A stretch of 58,363 nt of DNA from Leucogyrophana mollusca (lineage: Eukaryota > Basidiomycota > Agaricomycetes > Boletales), in NCBI GenBank assembly GCA_021014945.1, contig MU266508.1:1-58363 (forward strand), in the 5' to 3' direction. The notes under the pieces are model-generated. The model worked only from the letters and a program-made list of their open reading frames with translations, made no database searches and had not been told where the DNA came from. Shown one piece after another: positions 20,072 through 31,850 of this stretch (the stretch's first letter is position 1; the number at the start of each line of letters is the position of its first letter). The translations under genes were made by a program, and so were the position numbers.

Positions 20072-21749
20072 CCCCAGCCGGCCTTGGCGCCTTAATCCAA
20101 ACGGGCCATCGCCTTGTTTCTTTTTTTCGTTTTTTTTTTTTTTCACAAAAAAACGAGGCATCCGAACACCACTACGCGACGCGACCCCATCCTCCGCCGG
20201 CTCTCCCGCTGTGAGCTTTACATACAACACGACGCTGTGATTGGTGGACACCCCCGCAACACAGACTAAATTAAGCAGGTTGCCTGGACTATACCAAACG
20301 GGTTTCTCGGAAAGCTGTCTTAGTGTCTGGACTGGCGGAGATCGCTGCAGCCCTGGCCTATGTGTATGAGCGTACCTGGACTAGAAGCGTCGCGAGACGC
20401 GTCGACGGCATCATGTGACCGCGTACTTGCAGGACGCCAGCACCCCGGCTCCCCCGCCGTGCTTGACGTCGACGTCGAGGCAGGAAGGCCTGGGAGAATA
20501 TGAGAGCTGGTCGAGGTGCGCGTTGCTCGAGTCTGAGAACAGCTGAATGTCTTCTTTCCACATTCCACACCGTCCACGGGAGGCTAGATAATAACATTAA
20601 CGCTCCTCCGCCTCGATTCTCGAAACGACGTCCCGCGCTGTACTATTACTCGCTGTTGAGAGGGACAGCAATATCGCACGGCATGCACCATGTTGGGAGG
20701 GACAAGGTGGGCAATTGACACGTTGTGCTTCGAGTCTGACTCTACCCCCCTTGCACCCCGCCCCCGCCTCCGCCGACAATTAATGCTGGTGCTAACGCCA
20801 CGACCCATCGACTAATCCTCGACTCCCCGGCCCCATCGCGCCCCCACACCACCCACAACCTGCGACGAGGTTCGCCTCGCTCGTATTCCCAGCGCCGATC
20901 ACGATACTCGGCAGCGCGATGTGTGTCTCATGACTGATGCTGCCGCCCTGATTGTACGCCGCACGCTCTTCTCGGTCCTCGTCGCATTTACAACTGCGGC
21001 GACTCGTCGTCCTCTACAGTACCAACGCGCGTTACCGGCTGTACGTGATCATCGTGCCCCGCCTCACGTTCTGGGCTGTAATCGGTAAGAGGACCGCACC
21101 CGCTGCGGTACTGGAGGTAGGCTAGCATTGCATTGTACACTGTGAATGGTCGACATAGTATCGCACAGTAACACACGTGTCCGTCCCGAGTCAGTGCCTT
21201 TGGTCTCAGGCGTAATAAGCCCTGCCGCCTCGCTCCTTTAATTCACCCTCCACCCCCCTTTTTTTCGCACAGCGTGCCCACTTCGGCGCTCTCGGCGACC
21301 CGGCTAGCGTCTACCAGGGCAGCTCGACGTGGGTGGGGCTGCTCTACGTCAGGAAACTAACGTGCTGCTTAGGTCTTAGGTCCTGGATGTCAACCAGGGC
21401 CGGGCCATAGCAACCTGTCGTAGCTTTGCGCAGGCCGGGTTTCGATTCCGCGCTTGCTGCTGTTGGTCGCGCGTAGCCTTGTGTAATTCGGATCTGTGCT
21501 TGGGGCCTTGTCGCAGAGAGGGGTAAGATTACCGCGTTGGGAGCTGGAGTCTGGCGTTGGCAGCCCCTGTTTGTTTATGTATAGGGTGTTGCGCATTTCC
21601 TCGTCATCTTCCACGTTTTTCAGGGCAAGACCCGGACACGTACATTATCTCGGGCATGCGGTTCACGCCACGCAGCGAGGGTGCGATTCTACAGCGCTCG
21701 AGAGATCCTTGTGCGGTCGTCAGGCTGGTTCTGTTGTCCCCTCGGGCGG
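20072..21749. other. Intergenic, no gene identified
   Basis: Decayed-looking GC-rich DNA. A stretch near 21275-21355 reads AHFGALGDPASVYQGSSTWVGLLYV after a possible acceptor and could be a leftover exon, but I cannot assign a family or join it to others. Confidence 0.35.
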
Positions 21750-22650
21750 CGTGATGCTCCTAGCGCTTGGGGGAACTGCATTGGGGCTCTCAAACGTGCC
21801 GCAAAGCCGCTCCCGGTTTTTGTATGCGTAGCTTCGCCCATCTCCTGTGGAGCGTCTTGTCCAGCCCGGATATATCCTGCAATGATGATCCAGGTGTGGA
21901 TAACTGCGTGAAAGGTTCAGCATGCTACGGCTACACTGTGTGATTAGCACCGTCGACGGATATACCTCTAGGAGGTCTATGATCCTCGAATAATTTAGAG
22001 CGCGTTTGGAATGGAAGGGGGGCATCTGGGCTGATGATTGCGCACGCTATGATTGACCAAGTCACCAAAATCACAGAGGACGACACCAGTGGTCACTGCT
22101 ATGAGCACTTTCTCGACAGCTGAAAAGAACCCGCACAGGGGTGATCACCCTCGAAATAATGCTCGCGGGGCTCAGGCGGGTTGCCAACAGGGAATATATA
22201 ACCCCCTCCTTCGCGTTCATCCAATATCGTTATCTGCTTGAAAGCCACTCAATGTCAGAAACTTGCCCCTAGTCAGCTGGTTCGTCGTGTAAAGACTCGT
22301 CGGCATAGCTTTCCGGGGGTCTAGATGCTGCTCAAGGACGCTAAAACCGGCCTGCTGTCCTCGCCAGCAGTAACGAGGTTTTCTGGGTCGCAAGTCCCGC
22401 TGACGGGCCGTCAAACGATTCGAATCCGAGAGATCAATCCGTCGGCGGATAAGTTATGTATCGAAACATGCAGAATGTGGCGAGTGCGATTCGGTCAACA
22501 AGACTGGGTTCCACCACTTCACGAGCCTGTACTTCAGCCCTGACGATGGGTACTTCTGCTCCAAGGATAATTATTATTGCAAGGACCGGATCGGCGAGTA
22601 AGTAACGTGTTCGCGTAGGCGACGGGGCGATCTGACGCACGGGACCACAC
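21750..22650. repeat. Dispersed duplication, copy 1 (lacks an inner segment)
   Basis: Matches 30110-30440 and then continues with similarity to 31210-31850; the roughly 770 bp between those points is absent here. Landmarks are the cctgcaataatgatcc stretch, atgagcactttctcgacagctgaaaag and gacggggcgatctgacgcacggg. Confidence 0.75.
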
Positions 22651-22654
22651 ACAG

Positions 22655-23180
22655 CCCCGTAGCCTCTTCCAAGCACCACCGCATCCTCCTTTCCAACTAC
22701 TTCGCACAGCCTGAGGCGCTGGCCTTCGGCAAGACGGAAGAGGAGGTGCGTAAGGGGTAGGGAGCAGCGCCGGCGGGGCGTTGGTGGGGGGCAGGGTGTT
22801 CGAGGGGAACCGGCCTAGCAACGGCGTCATGTTCCCCTTGATGACTCCGCGGACGTTGGACGCTCATCGCGCTCTACGAGCACAAGATCTTCACGCAGGG
22901 TGTCGTCTGGGTATTAACTCCTTCGGTACGTCTGTTTGTTGTAGCAGTGTGGACGATATCTTCATCTCCGGTGCGCAGACCAAATGGGTGTCGAGCTTGG
23001 GAAGGTCCTCGCGAAGAACATTCTGTCCCGACTTGACAAGCCCACAGATGTCACGGGCTACGATAGCTCTGTGCGTTTTTTCGTTGCCCCTTATGCAGAG
23101 AGTGATGCTGAATCCTGATTGGCATTCCTTTCCAGACGACCGGCCTCATCCACTACTACCAGAAAAACAGAAAGGAATGA
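22655..23180 (+). pseudogene. Glucose-6-phosphate isomerase 3' fragment
   Basis: C-terminal remnant of phosphoglucose isomerase (glycolysis, glucose-6-phosphate to fructose-6-phosphate). Readable pieces are [57 protein letters not shown] (via small indels), INSFDQMGVELGKVLAKNIL and TTGLIHYYQKNRKE ending at 23178-23180. Introns are still present at 22926-22978 and 23071-23135, so it was copied as genomic DNA. Small deletions near 22860 and 22910 break the frame and the N-terminal two thirds is absent. Its left edge abuts the dispersed duplication. Confidence 0.9.
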
Positions 23181-23210
23181 GTTCGCAGCAAAGCAAGATT
23201 TTTGGGAGAC

Positions 23211-23211
<1 letters not shown>

Positions 23212-23265
<54 letters not shown>
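23212..23265. repeat. Poly(A) tract, 54 bases
   Basis: An uninterrupted run of 54 A starting 31 bases after the isomerase stop codon. It may be a homopolymer expansion or the tail of a retroposed element; no LINE or SINE body is recognised. Confidence 0.9.
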
Positions 23266-23269
<4 letters not shown>

Positions 23270-24507
23270 GCCAGAGTATATCGATCAATTCCATCCCAAG
23301 TAGAAAGCAGAGATTGCGTACTTTTGGTAGATGCTGACGCATGCAGCATGATCGCTCGGTTCCTGGTCAGTCCCTTTCTGGTTAACCAGCTCGCAGTAGG
23401 CTTTGACTGCGAACTAATTAACCCGATGGAGCAGCCCGAATGGAACCAGACGAGCGATGGGATGTGGGATGTCGAGAGACGATGTTGTGGCGTGTACATG
23501 TGTGCATGTGCTTTATATATTACTGTATGACTAAGCTGCGACCTCGGACACCGTCCCACGTCCCCGAAACCCCTCTAACCCTAGACTGGTAACCACTCCA
23601 TCTATGAGGCAAGCCGTCCTTGCCTCATAGCACGGGCTGGTCACCAGTCTACTCTAACCCTGCAATCTGCCATCCCGAACGCACTGTCACCTGCGCTCCT
23701 CTCACCGAATGCCCCACTCCATTTGCCCACCACGCATCGTGACGCCCCCGTCGCGATCACCTGTTCGTCTCGTCCCCGTCCACAGTGACTGGCCAGTCCC
23801 CACTCTGCTTGGACCTCCGGTGACCCATTTCCTCGATCTCCTCTCCGGATCAAAAGTAAACGCGAGTGGATGTATTAATGCAGCTATCATCGTCACCAGC
23901 CCGTATTTTCGGCGTTGGTGCCCGGTGGTGAGTTGGTGGTTGCTTCCGAATCCGAGTCGGGGAGGTGACCAGGCGTCAACCGGTCGCCACCCAAGCGCTT
24001 GGACACTGCAGTAGACCAAGTCATGTTTTCCCGCTAAGTTTGTACATATCACGACGTATCCGCCAGCCCTCTTGAATGTCTTCAGCTTCGACTTGACAGA
24101 TGGAACGGGTGGGCGGGAAGAATGTAGTATTATCAATAATGTCGGCTTGAAACTGGTACGGGGGTCTCGAAAGTTAGCCCGTTTTCTGTCCCTCGGACAT
24201 CCTCGATTTGACGAGATTGGAGGTGAAGCTCACCACTCCACGCTTCATTATCATCTATTAGTAGAACAGTTTGAGGTGTGTTCCGCTTATCTTTTCTATC
24301 CTTGTAATGACGCCATAGGACGCCATTCTATCAAAGATACGCGTGTCCACAGACCTTATGACCCTCGGGTCAAGCATAATCTAACTTGGAGGATATCCAA
24401 CACCGCTCCCTCGTCCTCTACACATCATTTTCAAGTCGGGTTCAACCACGAGACGGTGACCGACCTCGCGTGCGCACATCCTCGTGGGATATCTGAAGTT
24501 TACGAAG
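23266..24507. other. Intergenic, no gene seen apart from one hairpin
   Basis: No supported coding region. It contains the inverted repeat at 23582-23651 and presumably the promoter of the flavin monooxygenase gene. Confidence 0.4.
23582..23651. repeat. 70-bp hairpin-forming inverted repeat
   Basis: Perfect 12-bp inner arms (ctatgaggcaag and cttgcctcatag) around a 5-base loop, extended outwards by imperfect complementarity to tagactggt and accagtcta. Both sides are flanked by a direct ctctaaccct. Confidence 0.75.
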
Positions 24508-27014
24508 ATGCACGTCTTTCTTTTGTCCCTTGCTCTTTTGGCGGGGTCGTCTCTCGCATCATTCCAACACCCGATCCTCACACCACACAGCGACGAAGCA
24601 GGCTCCGAAGGGTACGAGTTCAAATGGCCAATTCGCAGGGTCGCAATCGTAGGCGCTGGCGCAAGGTACAAGCATTCCCACCATCGGTTTTCGAGGACTA
24701 AGTCGTGTTCTGCCTCACTCGCAGCGCCCTCTTAGCATATCGTGACTTCGTGCAGGCAGGGTTTGAAGTCCGTTTGTTTGAGAGAGACAATGTCCCTGGG
24801 GGCAATTGGCACTACACAGACGAAGCTCCGGCTGACACTCCCGTTCCAAACGTTGCGATCCCGCTGGCGGACTTCGTCCCGTCGTTCGCGCCTGCCGGGG
24901 TGGACCTTCCATACTCTGTCGACTACGAGAACGACGCTGAGATTCGAAAAGACCATCGAGGCCCTAAGCCTGTTTGGGAGTCCTTGAGGTCTAATGCGCC
25001 TTCGGTAAGCTTTGGTGTCTTCCTTTGCTCAGGCCTTTTGTACTCATACCGCCTGAGCGCAGCCCGTACAACAAGTAGGATTATCAATGTCATACATGTT
25101 CACTCCTAACCTGCTTCATTTGTCGCAGATCCCGGAGCTCCCATGGCCTGCAGGCACGAAGTGGGGCAAGTGCCTCCCTTATATGCACTTTCGTGCTCAG
25201 CACGTTTTGACATTTCAAAAGAGCTCACGCACTACCAACTGCGCAACTATATTCGGGCTTTTGCCTCCTACCACAACATAAACAGCAACGACGATAACCC
25301 GGCAGTGTCCTACAATACCCGCGTCGAGCTGATCGAAAAGCGATTGAACGACCAAGGCGAAGAGCAAGGTTGGAGGCTGTGGCTCAAGAAAATTACCCCC
25401 ACTGGCAATAATACCTCGCGGGCTACGTGGTGGAGTGAAGTAGGCATCTCAGCTTGGTCTTCTGAGGTGAGGCTTAATGGTAGCCCAGGACTTCGACGCC
25501 GTAACGATTGCGTCTGGGAGATACAACGCCGCCGTCACGCCCTCCATTCCTGGCCTCTCTGAATGGGTTCGCAGGTTCTCGGAGCGAATAAGTCATTCAC
25601 GTCAATACCGACGTCCACATGTATACGATGGAAAGACTGTTCTGATCGTCGGCGCTTCTGTGAGTTGTGCTTTTGGGGATTTCAATCCCCTGTCATTTGA
25701 TTGCGCTCATTTGTGGCAACAGGTAAGCGGGTCAGAAATCTCGAGAGATATCAATAAATCTGCGAAAAGGGTTTATCAATCTATACGCGCAAGTCCCACA
25801 GCATCTGCCTCGTTTTATCCACATGAAGCTCATATCCGAACTGTGAACTTTGTAGCCTGATTCAGGTAAGTTGTCACAACCCTGACCTTTCATGTTACTC
25901 GCTGAACTGCCGCTTGCTAGATCCCGCTGCTCATTACAGGGTAGTCAATTACCTTCGTAGAATTCCTAGCAACACCACGATCGTGTCGGAAATCAAGCAG
26001 TTCCTTCCTTTGGACGCTGATGCGCCTTTCGAGTCGGGACGAATCGAACTTAAAAACGGAACGGTAAGGTGTAGCTATCGTTCATTGCGCCCAATAATGA
26101 TCGCATTTTCCCTAGATCATCACTGGTATAGACCACATCATATTCGCCACTGGCTTCCGTTACTCGTTCCCGTTCCTGCCCCATTATTACGACGGTGCTG
26201 CCTATACTCCCCACGAAGGCTCGAGTAGACGGGCAACACCATTCCTCCCGACCGACGGATCTCACATTCGTGACCTATACCTCGATCTGTTCTATATCCG
26301 CGACCCAACTCTGGCGCTCCTCGGAGGTGCGTGGTTTGCAGTAAGTTGGCCGGCTATGAATTGACGGACCGGGTGTATTTTGTTTTCAGTGAATTTTGGG
26401 ACCCAGACGTTCTCGTACAACAATTATCTTACTCTGGCCCTTGCGAAGGTGTGGTCGAACACCGCCAAGCTGCCTTCTGTGGCAGGAATGTGGCAGATGT
26501 ACGACAAGGTCCTCGAAGATCGCGGCGGACATGGGAGACATTTCCAGTTCCTAGGCCCACAAAGACTCGCAGGCTAGTGGGTCACATTCTACAATCGTAT
26601 GCTACTGACCTTCTCTCGTCCAGCGAACATACGGTTTTTCATGGGCTGGCTCAACGAAGCTGCTGTTGAATATGGGGGAAAGCAGGTACGTCAACATCGG
26701 CATCATCTCGATCATTGCGATTTACCGTGACGAACAATTCTAGATTGACGGTTTGCCGCAATAGTGAGTCTTGCAATCGTCCACTGTCGGGTAGACGTCT
26801 GAGTTTAACATACTTGCGTTCTTCTAGCACCGCTGAGGTCAATGATTACTGGCTTGCCTCCCACTATGGGGGAGCACTGGAGGAGAATGTTACCATGAGA
26901 GCTATCGAGGCAGACCTCTTCAGCACTATGGGACTGGATAGCCTTTCGTTCGAGAACATGTTCGGAGACAAGAAGGAGGCGGCGTATCAACTTATGTTTG
27001 ACGATAACTGGTAG
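24508..27014 (+). CDS. Secreted flavin-containing monooxygenase-like FAD/NAD(P) oxidoreductase
   Basis: Signal peptide MHVFLLSLALLAGSSLAS, then FAD-binding RVAIVGAGASALLAYRDF and LFERDNVPGGNW, the NAD(P)-binding TVLIVGASVSGSEISRD, and the ATGF-type motif IIFATGFRYSFPFLP. Clear exons: 24508-24665, 24725-25004, 25129-25165, 25222-25439, 25489-25659, 25723 to about 25790, about 25921-26063, 26116-26326, 26390-26572, 26624-26685, 26744-26763 and 26828-27014. The junctions at 25165/25222 and 26572/26624 need GC-AG introns. The stretch 25790-25920 is unresolved: the frame has a TGA at 25858-25860, which a weak donor at about 25791 would remove. If that splice is not used, the gene is broken. Such enzymes oxygenate soft nucleophiles; the substrate is unknown. 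Confidence 0.85.
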
Positions 27015-27119
27015 ATGCAGGGGCAGGAAACGTGGACATCCTATGATCATTGTCATGAATCCTGCATGCCCACCGTTGTATATCATGCAGTAGGAGGACC
27101 AGCACTTGCTGGGATCTCG

Positions 27120-27960
27120 AATTCTTTATGGGCGTTTGTTGATAGTTCCGCCACTGTCATCAGACACGGTAAGTAGCCCTCGCCGCGCTCTCGGCTTGCG
27201 CGCGCCTCCTGGAGCAGCGCGCGAGTAGCAGGGTGTGAAGTGCCTTGAGTCTGGAGAGCAATGCTTGGGGCTGGTGTATGCTCTTTGACACGCGCGCGAT
27301 GTCGAGCGCTGGTTGCAGGCTCTAGGGCTGGTCGTATGGAGTGGGGTCGAACGGTTGGAGTGGTGGTGCCGTTCAGTATTTTGTGGTCATACGGGGAGGG
27401 AACTTACAGCTCGGCTCGGGAGGTGATCAGATAGCGCGCATGGACGTCGAGTTGAGTTCCCCGGTAGACCTTGCATAGGTTTTGTGACGGGGGCGGGGGT
27501 GGGGACGGCTTTTGGAGGGTCTAGCCAGATGGCACGACGGTAGCGGTGGGGGCGATCGGTTTGCGGTGGGTTGCGTGCATAGTTGTATATCCTTGTGTAT
27601 GTGTCCTTTTCATGGCGCGCCCCTGGCTCTTTGCATGCTCCGGTTTTGGTGCTCTGCCCTGCGGACAAGAAGATCTTCCGTCAAAAAGTTTGGCCAGGCT
27701 CGGCCTTCGTGATGCTTCGTTCCTTGCGCATTGGGCTCCCCGCGTTATTTGCGAAGTCGCAGGTTCTGGCCACTGCTATGAGCACTTTCCCGGCAGCTGG
27801 AAGGAAGTGCTCGAAGCTCGACAAGCCGCTCGAACCCTCCCAACCACGTTCACCCACACTCTCTCTCTTGGTGCGTTCCGTACTTTTGCAGGACTACTGA
27901 CGAGACGCACTGGCTGGGCGACACGCTTGTGTACATGCTGGGACTGGTTGATGTGACGTG
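27120..27960. repeat. Dispersed repeat, copy related to 30620-31260
   Basis: Aligns with 30620-31260 through ctcctggagcagcgcgcga, gttcagtattttgtggtcat, cctggctctttgc and ctatgagcacttt. No coding frame is shared between the copies, so it is probably a non-coding or decayed element. Confidence 0.7.
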
Positions 27961-28384
27961 TCATTGGTTACGGGTTTGCAGCCACTGGAGCGTAGTCTCC
28001 CGCAGGCAGACCAAAGTTTCGAATGAAGATAGCCGTTCCTTCTCAACAAGATTGATCTGGGATATTTTCACAATCAGTGACCGATGCCACCATCATGGTA
28101 CTCTCTAGCAGCCAGTTGACGGTCATTGAATGTTGTCGGGAAAATGTGCTTCAGGTCGCGGATTATAAGGCATGTCACAGTGCAGGGCGTGGGGATGGGG
28201 TGGTTGTTAACTATGTATAATGTGAAGGTACGATAGTACGAGTGGTGACATGCGAGAATACGAGGGAGTCCATGAACAGAGAAAGCAAGCTAGATAGGTT
28301 GCTTTAGCATGGGCAGGTGACGGTGGAGTATGGTAACCTACCGACAGATAACAGGTATGACGGGGTGGGCGGCAGGGCCAATGC
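27961..28384. other. Intergenic, no gene seen
   Basis: Holds the 3' side of the G-alpha relic and no other supported feature. Confidence 0.4.
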
Positions 28385-29923
28385 CTACAAGATCCCTAAA
28401 TTTTTCAGGATGTTCTGATGAATGGTCTCCCTCACTGCGGACACTACTAACTGTAAGTTTGAGGTATCAGTTAGTTGTGTTAGACTGATGAAACACATGC
28501 ATCAGTGGCGGGGAGGTATGCCAATGACAAGGCCCACTTACACGGGGTATACGCTCAACCGGGCACGGTTGGCTTGCATGAATCTCCACAATAAGTACTT
28601 GGCGGCTTTGTTGATGTCGGCACCGCCTGTGTACTCGGGGAAATACCGCTCTAGTGGGACCTGGCGTGAAAGCCTCAGTCTCGTCTTTGATTATGATCGG
28701 ACCACAGAACATACCTTTGGAAGCTTGCTCTCAAATAGATCCATCTTGTTCAGGAAAAGAATGATCGATGTTCGTCGGAACCACTGCGAGTTCACCACTG
28801 ATTCGAAGAGAAGCAATGATTCCGCCATCCTGTTCTGTGAGGCAGGACATCAGTGGGAGAGCACTCGCAAGAGAGAAATGCCTGCCTGGTTCTTCTCCTC
28901 GAGGGGGACTTGGTCATATTCGCTGAGAGCTGTACAGAAGATTATACTCGTGACACTTTCAAAACAGTGTATCCACTTCTTTCTCTCCAAGCGCTGCCCA
29001 CCAACGTCGAATACCCGTATTCTAAGACACTGTTAGCTCGTACAAGCCCAAGGATATACATCGACTTACGATAATTGGCCCATGCTGAATCGCGTCTCTG
29101 TAACTCCCGTGGTTTTTTGATGAGCTCGGAGGACATCGCTTTCCGTCGGTACGTGCAGAGGCGCACCAATCCTTAGGACTTCACCGAAAAAGCTGGATTC
29201 GAAGGTTACACATGAGAACCAGGTCAATGTGGAGGTCGGGACTTACTACAAGGCGTTGTCCATAAGATAAAACTCGCTGCTGTGATTCATTATTTCCGAA
29301 ATGATGGGGTCCTTCCAAAGGTCATGGATCGCTTGCGCGATCTCTTCGGTAAAAGTAATTCCTCGTGTGCCGTCTGCTCGATAGTCAAGAATCCGATTTG
29401 CGTTCACCTAAACGGTATCCACTCAGCCTGGCTATTCTGTGCCATTGAGGACATACTCACCCTGTTCGCTGGCAGCACGCAATCGATCTTGAGTTTACGC
29501 ATGGCGAGAACGATAGCCTGGGCGCTATCAATGACGTTCTTGTATATGGTCGGGCGGTATGTCATGAGTTCGTCTTTTGAGAAGCCGTTTTAGTGAATGA
29601 TTTTCATCTGTCTCACAATGGTTGATTTCCCTGATTCTTCACAGCCTATAAATGAAGCATGAAGAAGTCGGTCATCCATTCTACTGACGCAAGTAAATGC
29701 GAGGCAGCGACATGCATGTTCTCCGCTACTAGTGCCTCATACAAGTCCTTCGAAAATGTGGACAACGGGATCAAGCGTCAAGAAAGGAATACATCAACTT
29801 ACCGAGCAGCAATATTTTGCATTCTTTCCGAAATTTCTTCGCATCTTCGTTGATTCGGCGATCTATCCTGTCAGAGCGCCATTGACCAGCCCACTGATTT
29901 GGGTTCGAGAGATAGTTTCCCAT
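28385..29923 (-). pseudogene. Heterotrimeric G-protein alpha subunit with one internal stop codon
   Basis: Eight exons: 29923-29803, 29645-29461, 29407-29247, 29192-29070, 29021-28886, 28834-28715, 28660-28542 and 28484-28385. They sum to 1,065 nt, 354 codons plus stop, the usual G-alpha length. It starts MGNYLS, a myristoylation signal. The P-loop reads GCEESGKST, switch [14 protein letters not shown], the guanine motif FLNKMD, and the C-terminus NILKNLGIL without the pertussis-toxin cysteine. Codon 59 is TAA (29592-29590) where the family has Gln in KIIHQNG. The residue before xKTTGV, normally the catalytic Arg, is His (RAHQKTTG). Intron 5 has a GC donor. All other frames and splice sites are intact, so it is a very young pseudogene, a readthrough or edited gene, or a sequence error at one base. 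Confidence 0.9.
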
Positions 29924-30109
29924 TGCACAAAACGGTTGAGGCTAACAAGATATGGAGCCAGCTCAACGCAGGCAAGTTGGTAAAGAAAGTAAAGCTGGAC
30001 TCGCTCTGGTAGTCAGCATGTGGAGGAAGGGAGCGTGTATTTGGGGAGATTTGGGGTTGTGCAATTCAGTTTCAATTGTCTGGTATGTAAGTATTACAAC
30101 ATGACATCC
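29924..30109. other. Upstream region of the G-alpha relic
   Basis: No separate gene; presumed promoter and 5' UTR. Confidence 0.35.
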
Positions 30110-31850
30110 GGTGAGGGAGCCGCATTAAATTTAGGGCTCAAAATGTACCACAAAGCCACTCCCGGTAATTGTATGCGTAACTTCTCCCATCTCCTGTGGA
30201 ACGTCTTGTCTAGCCCAGATGATATTTCCTGCAATAATGATCCGGGTTTGAATGACTGCGTGTAGGGTTCAGCATGCTACAACTCCACTACACTGTATGA
30301 TCATGCACCGTCGACGAATATACGGCTCGGAGGCCTACTATTCTTGAATGAGAGCGCATTTGGAATGGGGTGGCATCTGGGCCGATGATTGCGCTATGCT
30401 ACGACTGATCAAGGCACCAAAATCACACAGGACGACACGTGCAAATCAGAGCGGGCGAATGGAGCCATCAGGCCAGCAGCGGGAACGGAAATGGAGGAGC
30501 CACTTGCGCCAGCAACTCCCCCGCATCGAGCCCCGCCAATGCGTGCAACGCCCCGCCGTTGGGTCTCGTCGGACGCACGCGTCCATCGTTTTCTGCCCCA
30601 TCCGCCTGATGTCCTTGGGCGCTTTCTTAGCTTGGGCGCACCTCCTGGAGCAGCGCGCGAGGAGCAGGGTGTGGAACGCCTTGAAAGCCGAGTCTGGAGA
30701 ACGAGGCTTGTCATGGGTCAGCTGTATGCTCTTTGACGCACGTGATGTCGAGCTCTAAGTGCAGGCTCTGGGGCTGGTCGTGTGAAGTGAGTTCAGGCGG
30801 TTGGAGTAGTGGTATCGTTCAGTATTTTGTGGTCATGGGGGAAGGAACTTACAGCGTCGCGGACTCGGCCCGGGAAGTGACCACGAAGGTCATCAAATGG
30901 CGCATATGGACATTGAGTTGGGTTCCCCGGTACACCCTGTACGGGTTGTGTGGCGGGGGCGGGGACGGCTTTTGGAGGTCTGGGTGGTATGACGGGTCGC
31001 AGTCAGGGCGATGTTTGCGATGGGTCACATGCATAGTTGTGTATCCTTATGTGTCCTTTTCACGGCGCGTCCCTGGCTCTTTGCGTGCTCCGGTTACTAG
31101 TGCTCTGCCCTGCGAACAAGAGAGATCTTCTGTCAAATTCTTTGGCCAGGTTCGGCCTTCGTAGTGATTCGCTCCGTGCACCTTGGACTCCCGACGTCAC
31201 TTGTGAAGTTGCAAGTTCTGGCCACTACTATGAGCACTTTCTCGACAGCTGAAAAGAAACCGCAACTACCACTCCGCTATATAGCCAATGGTCGAGGAAT
31301 CAGGGGCTGATCACCCTCCAAATAATACTCACGGAGCCGCAGGTGGGCTCAGGTGGGTCGCCAACGGAGGATATAGGGCCCCCCGCCCTCGCGTTCATCC
31401 GAAATCCTTATCTGCAAAGCTGCCCGGTGTCAGAAACTTACCCCTGGTCTGCGACCGGTCGGTTGGTTCATCGTTGAAAGACCAACACGCATCGCTTTCC
31501 GAGGATCTAGATGCTGCTCGGGATCGCTATACTGGCCTTCTAACCACCACTGTCCTTGTCAGCAGTAACGAGGTTTTCTGGGTTGCAGGTCTCGATGACG
31601 GACCATTGAACTACAAGAATCCGAAAGGTCAATCCGTTGGTGGATATGCACCGAAATATGCAGAATGTGGCGAGTGCCATTCGGTCAACAAGACCGTGTT
31701 CCACCACCCCACGGGCCTGTACTTCGGCCCTGACGATGGGAGGCTTGTAATAAGTTCTACTCCAAGGATAATTGCAAAACTGGATCGGTGAGTAACATGT
31801 TCGCGTAGACGACGGGGCGATCTGACGCACGGGAATTAGGTTGGTTCAAA
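30110..31850. repeat. Dispersed duplication, copy 2, with an extra inner segment
   Basis: The outer parts match 21750-22650. The inner part, about 30440-31210, is missing from that copy, and its right portion matches 27120-27960. The arrangement is what an insertion in this copy, or a clean deletion in the other, would leave. Confidence 0.7.

Noticed and set aside
22400..22450. A gattcgaatcc stretch resembling a tRNA B box
   Set aside because: No A box or cloverleaf can be drawn around it, and the duplicated copy at 31.6 kb shows that it lies in a decayed coding exon.
22655..23265. Processed pseudogene (cDNA copy) of glucose-6-phosphate isomerase
   Set aside because: Two introns with GT and AG ends are still present, so the A tract does not come from a spliced message of this gene.
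23091..23342. Frames containing long runs of phenylalanine or lysine
   Set aside because: They are translations of the 54-base A tract and not real proteins.
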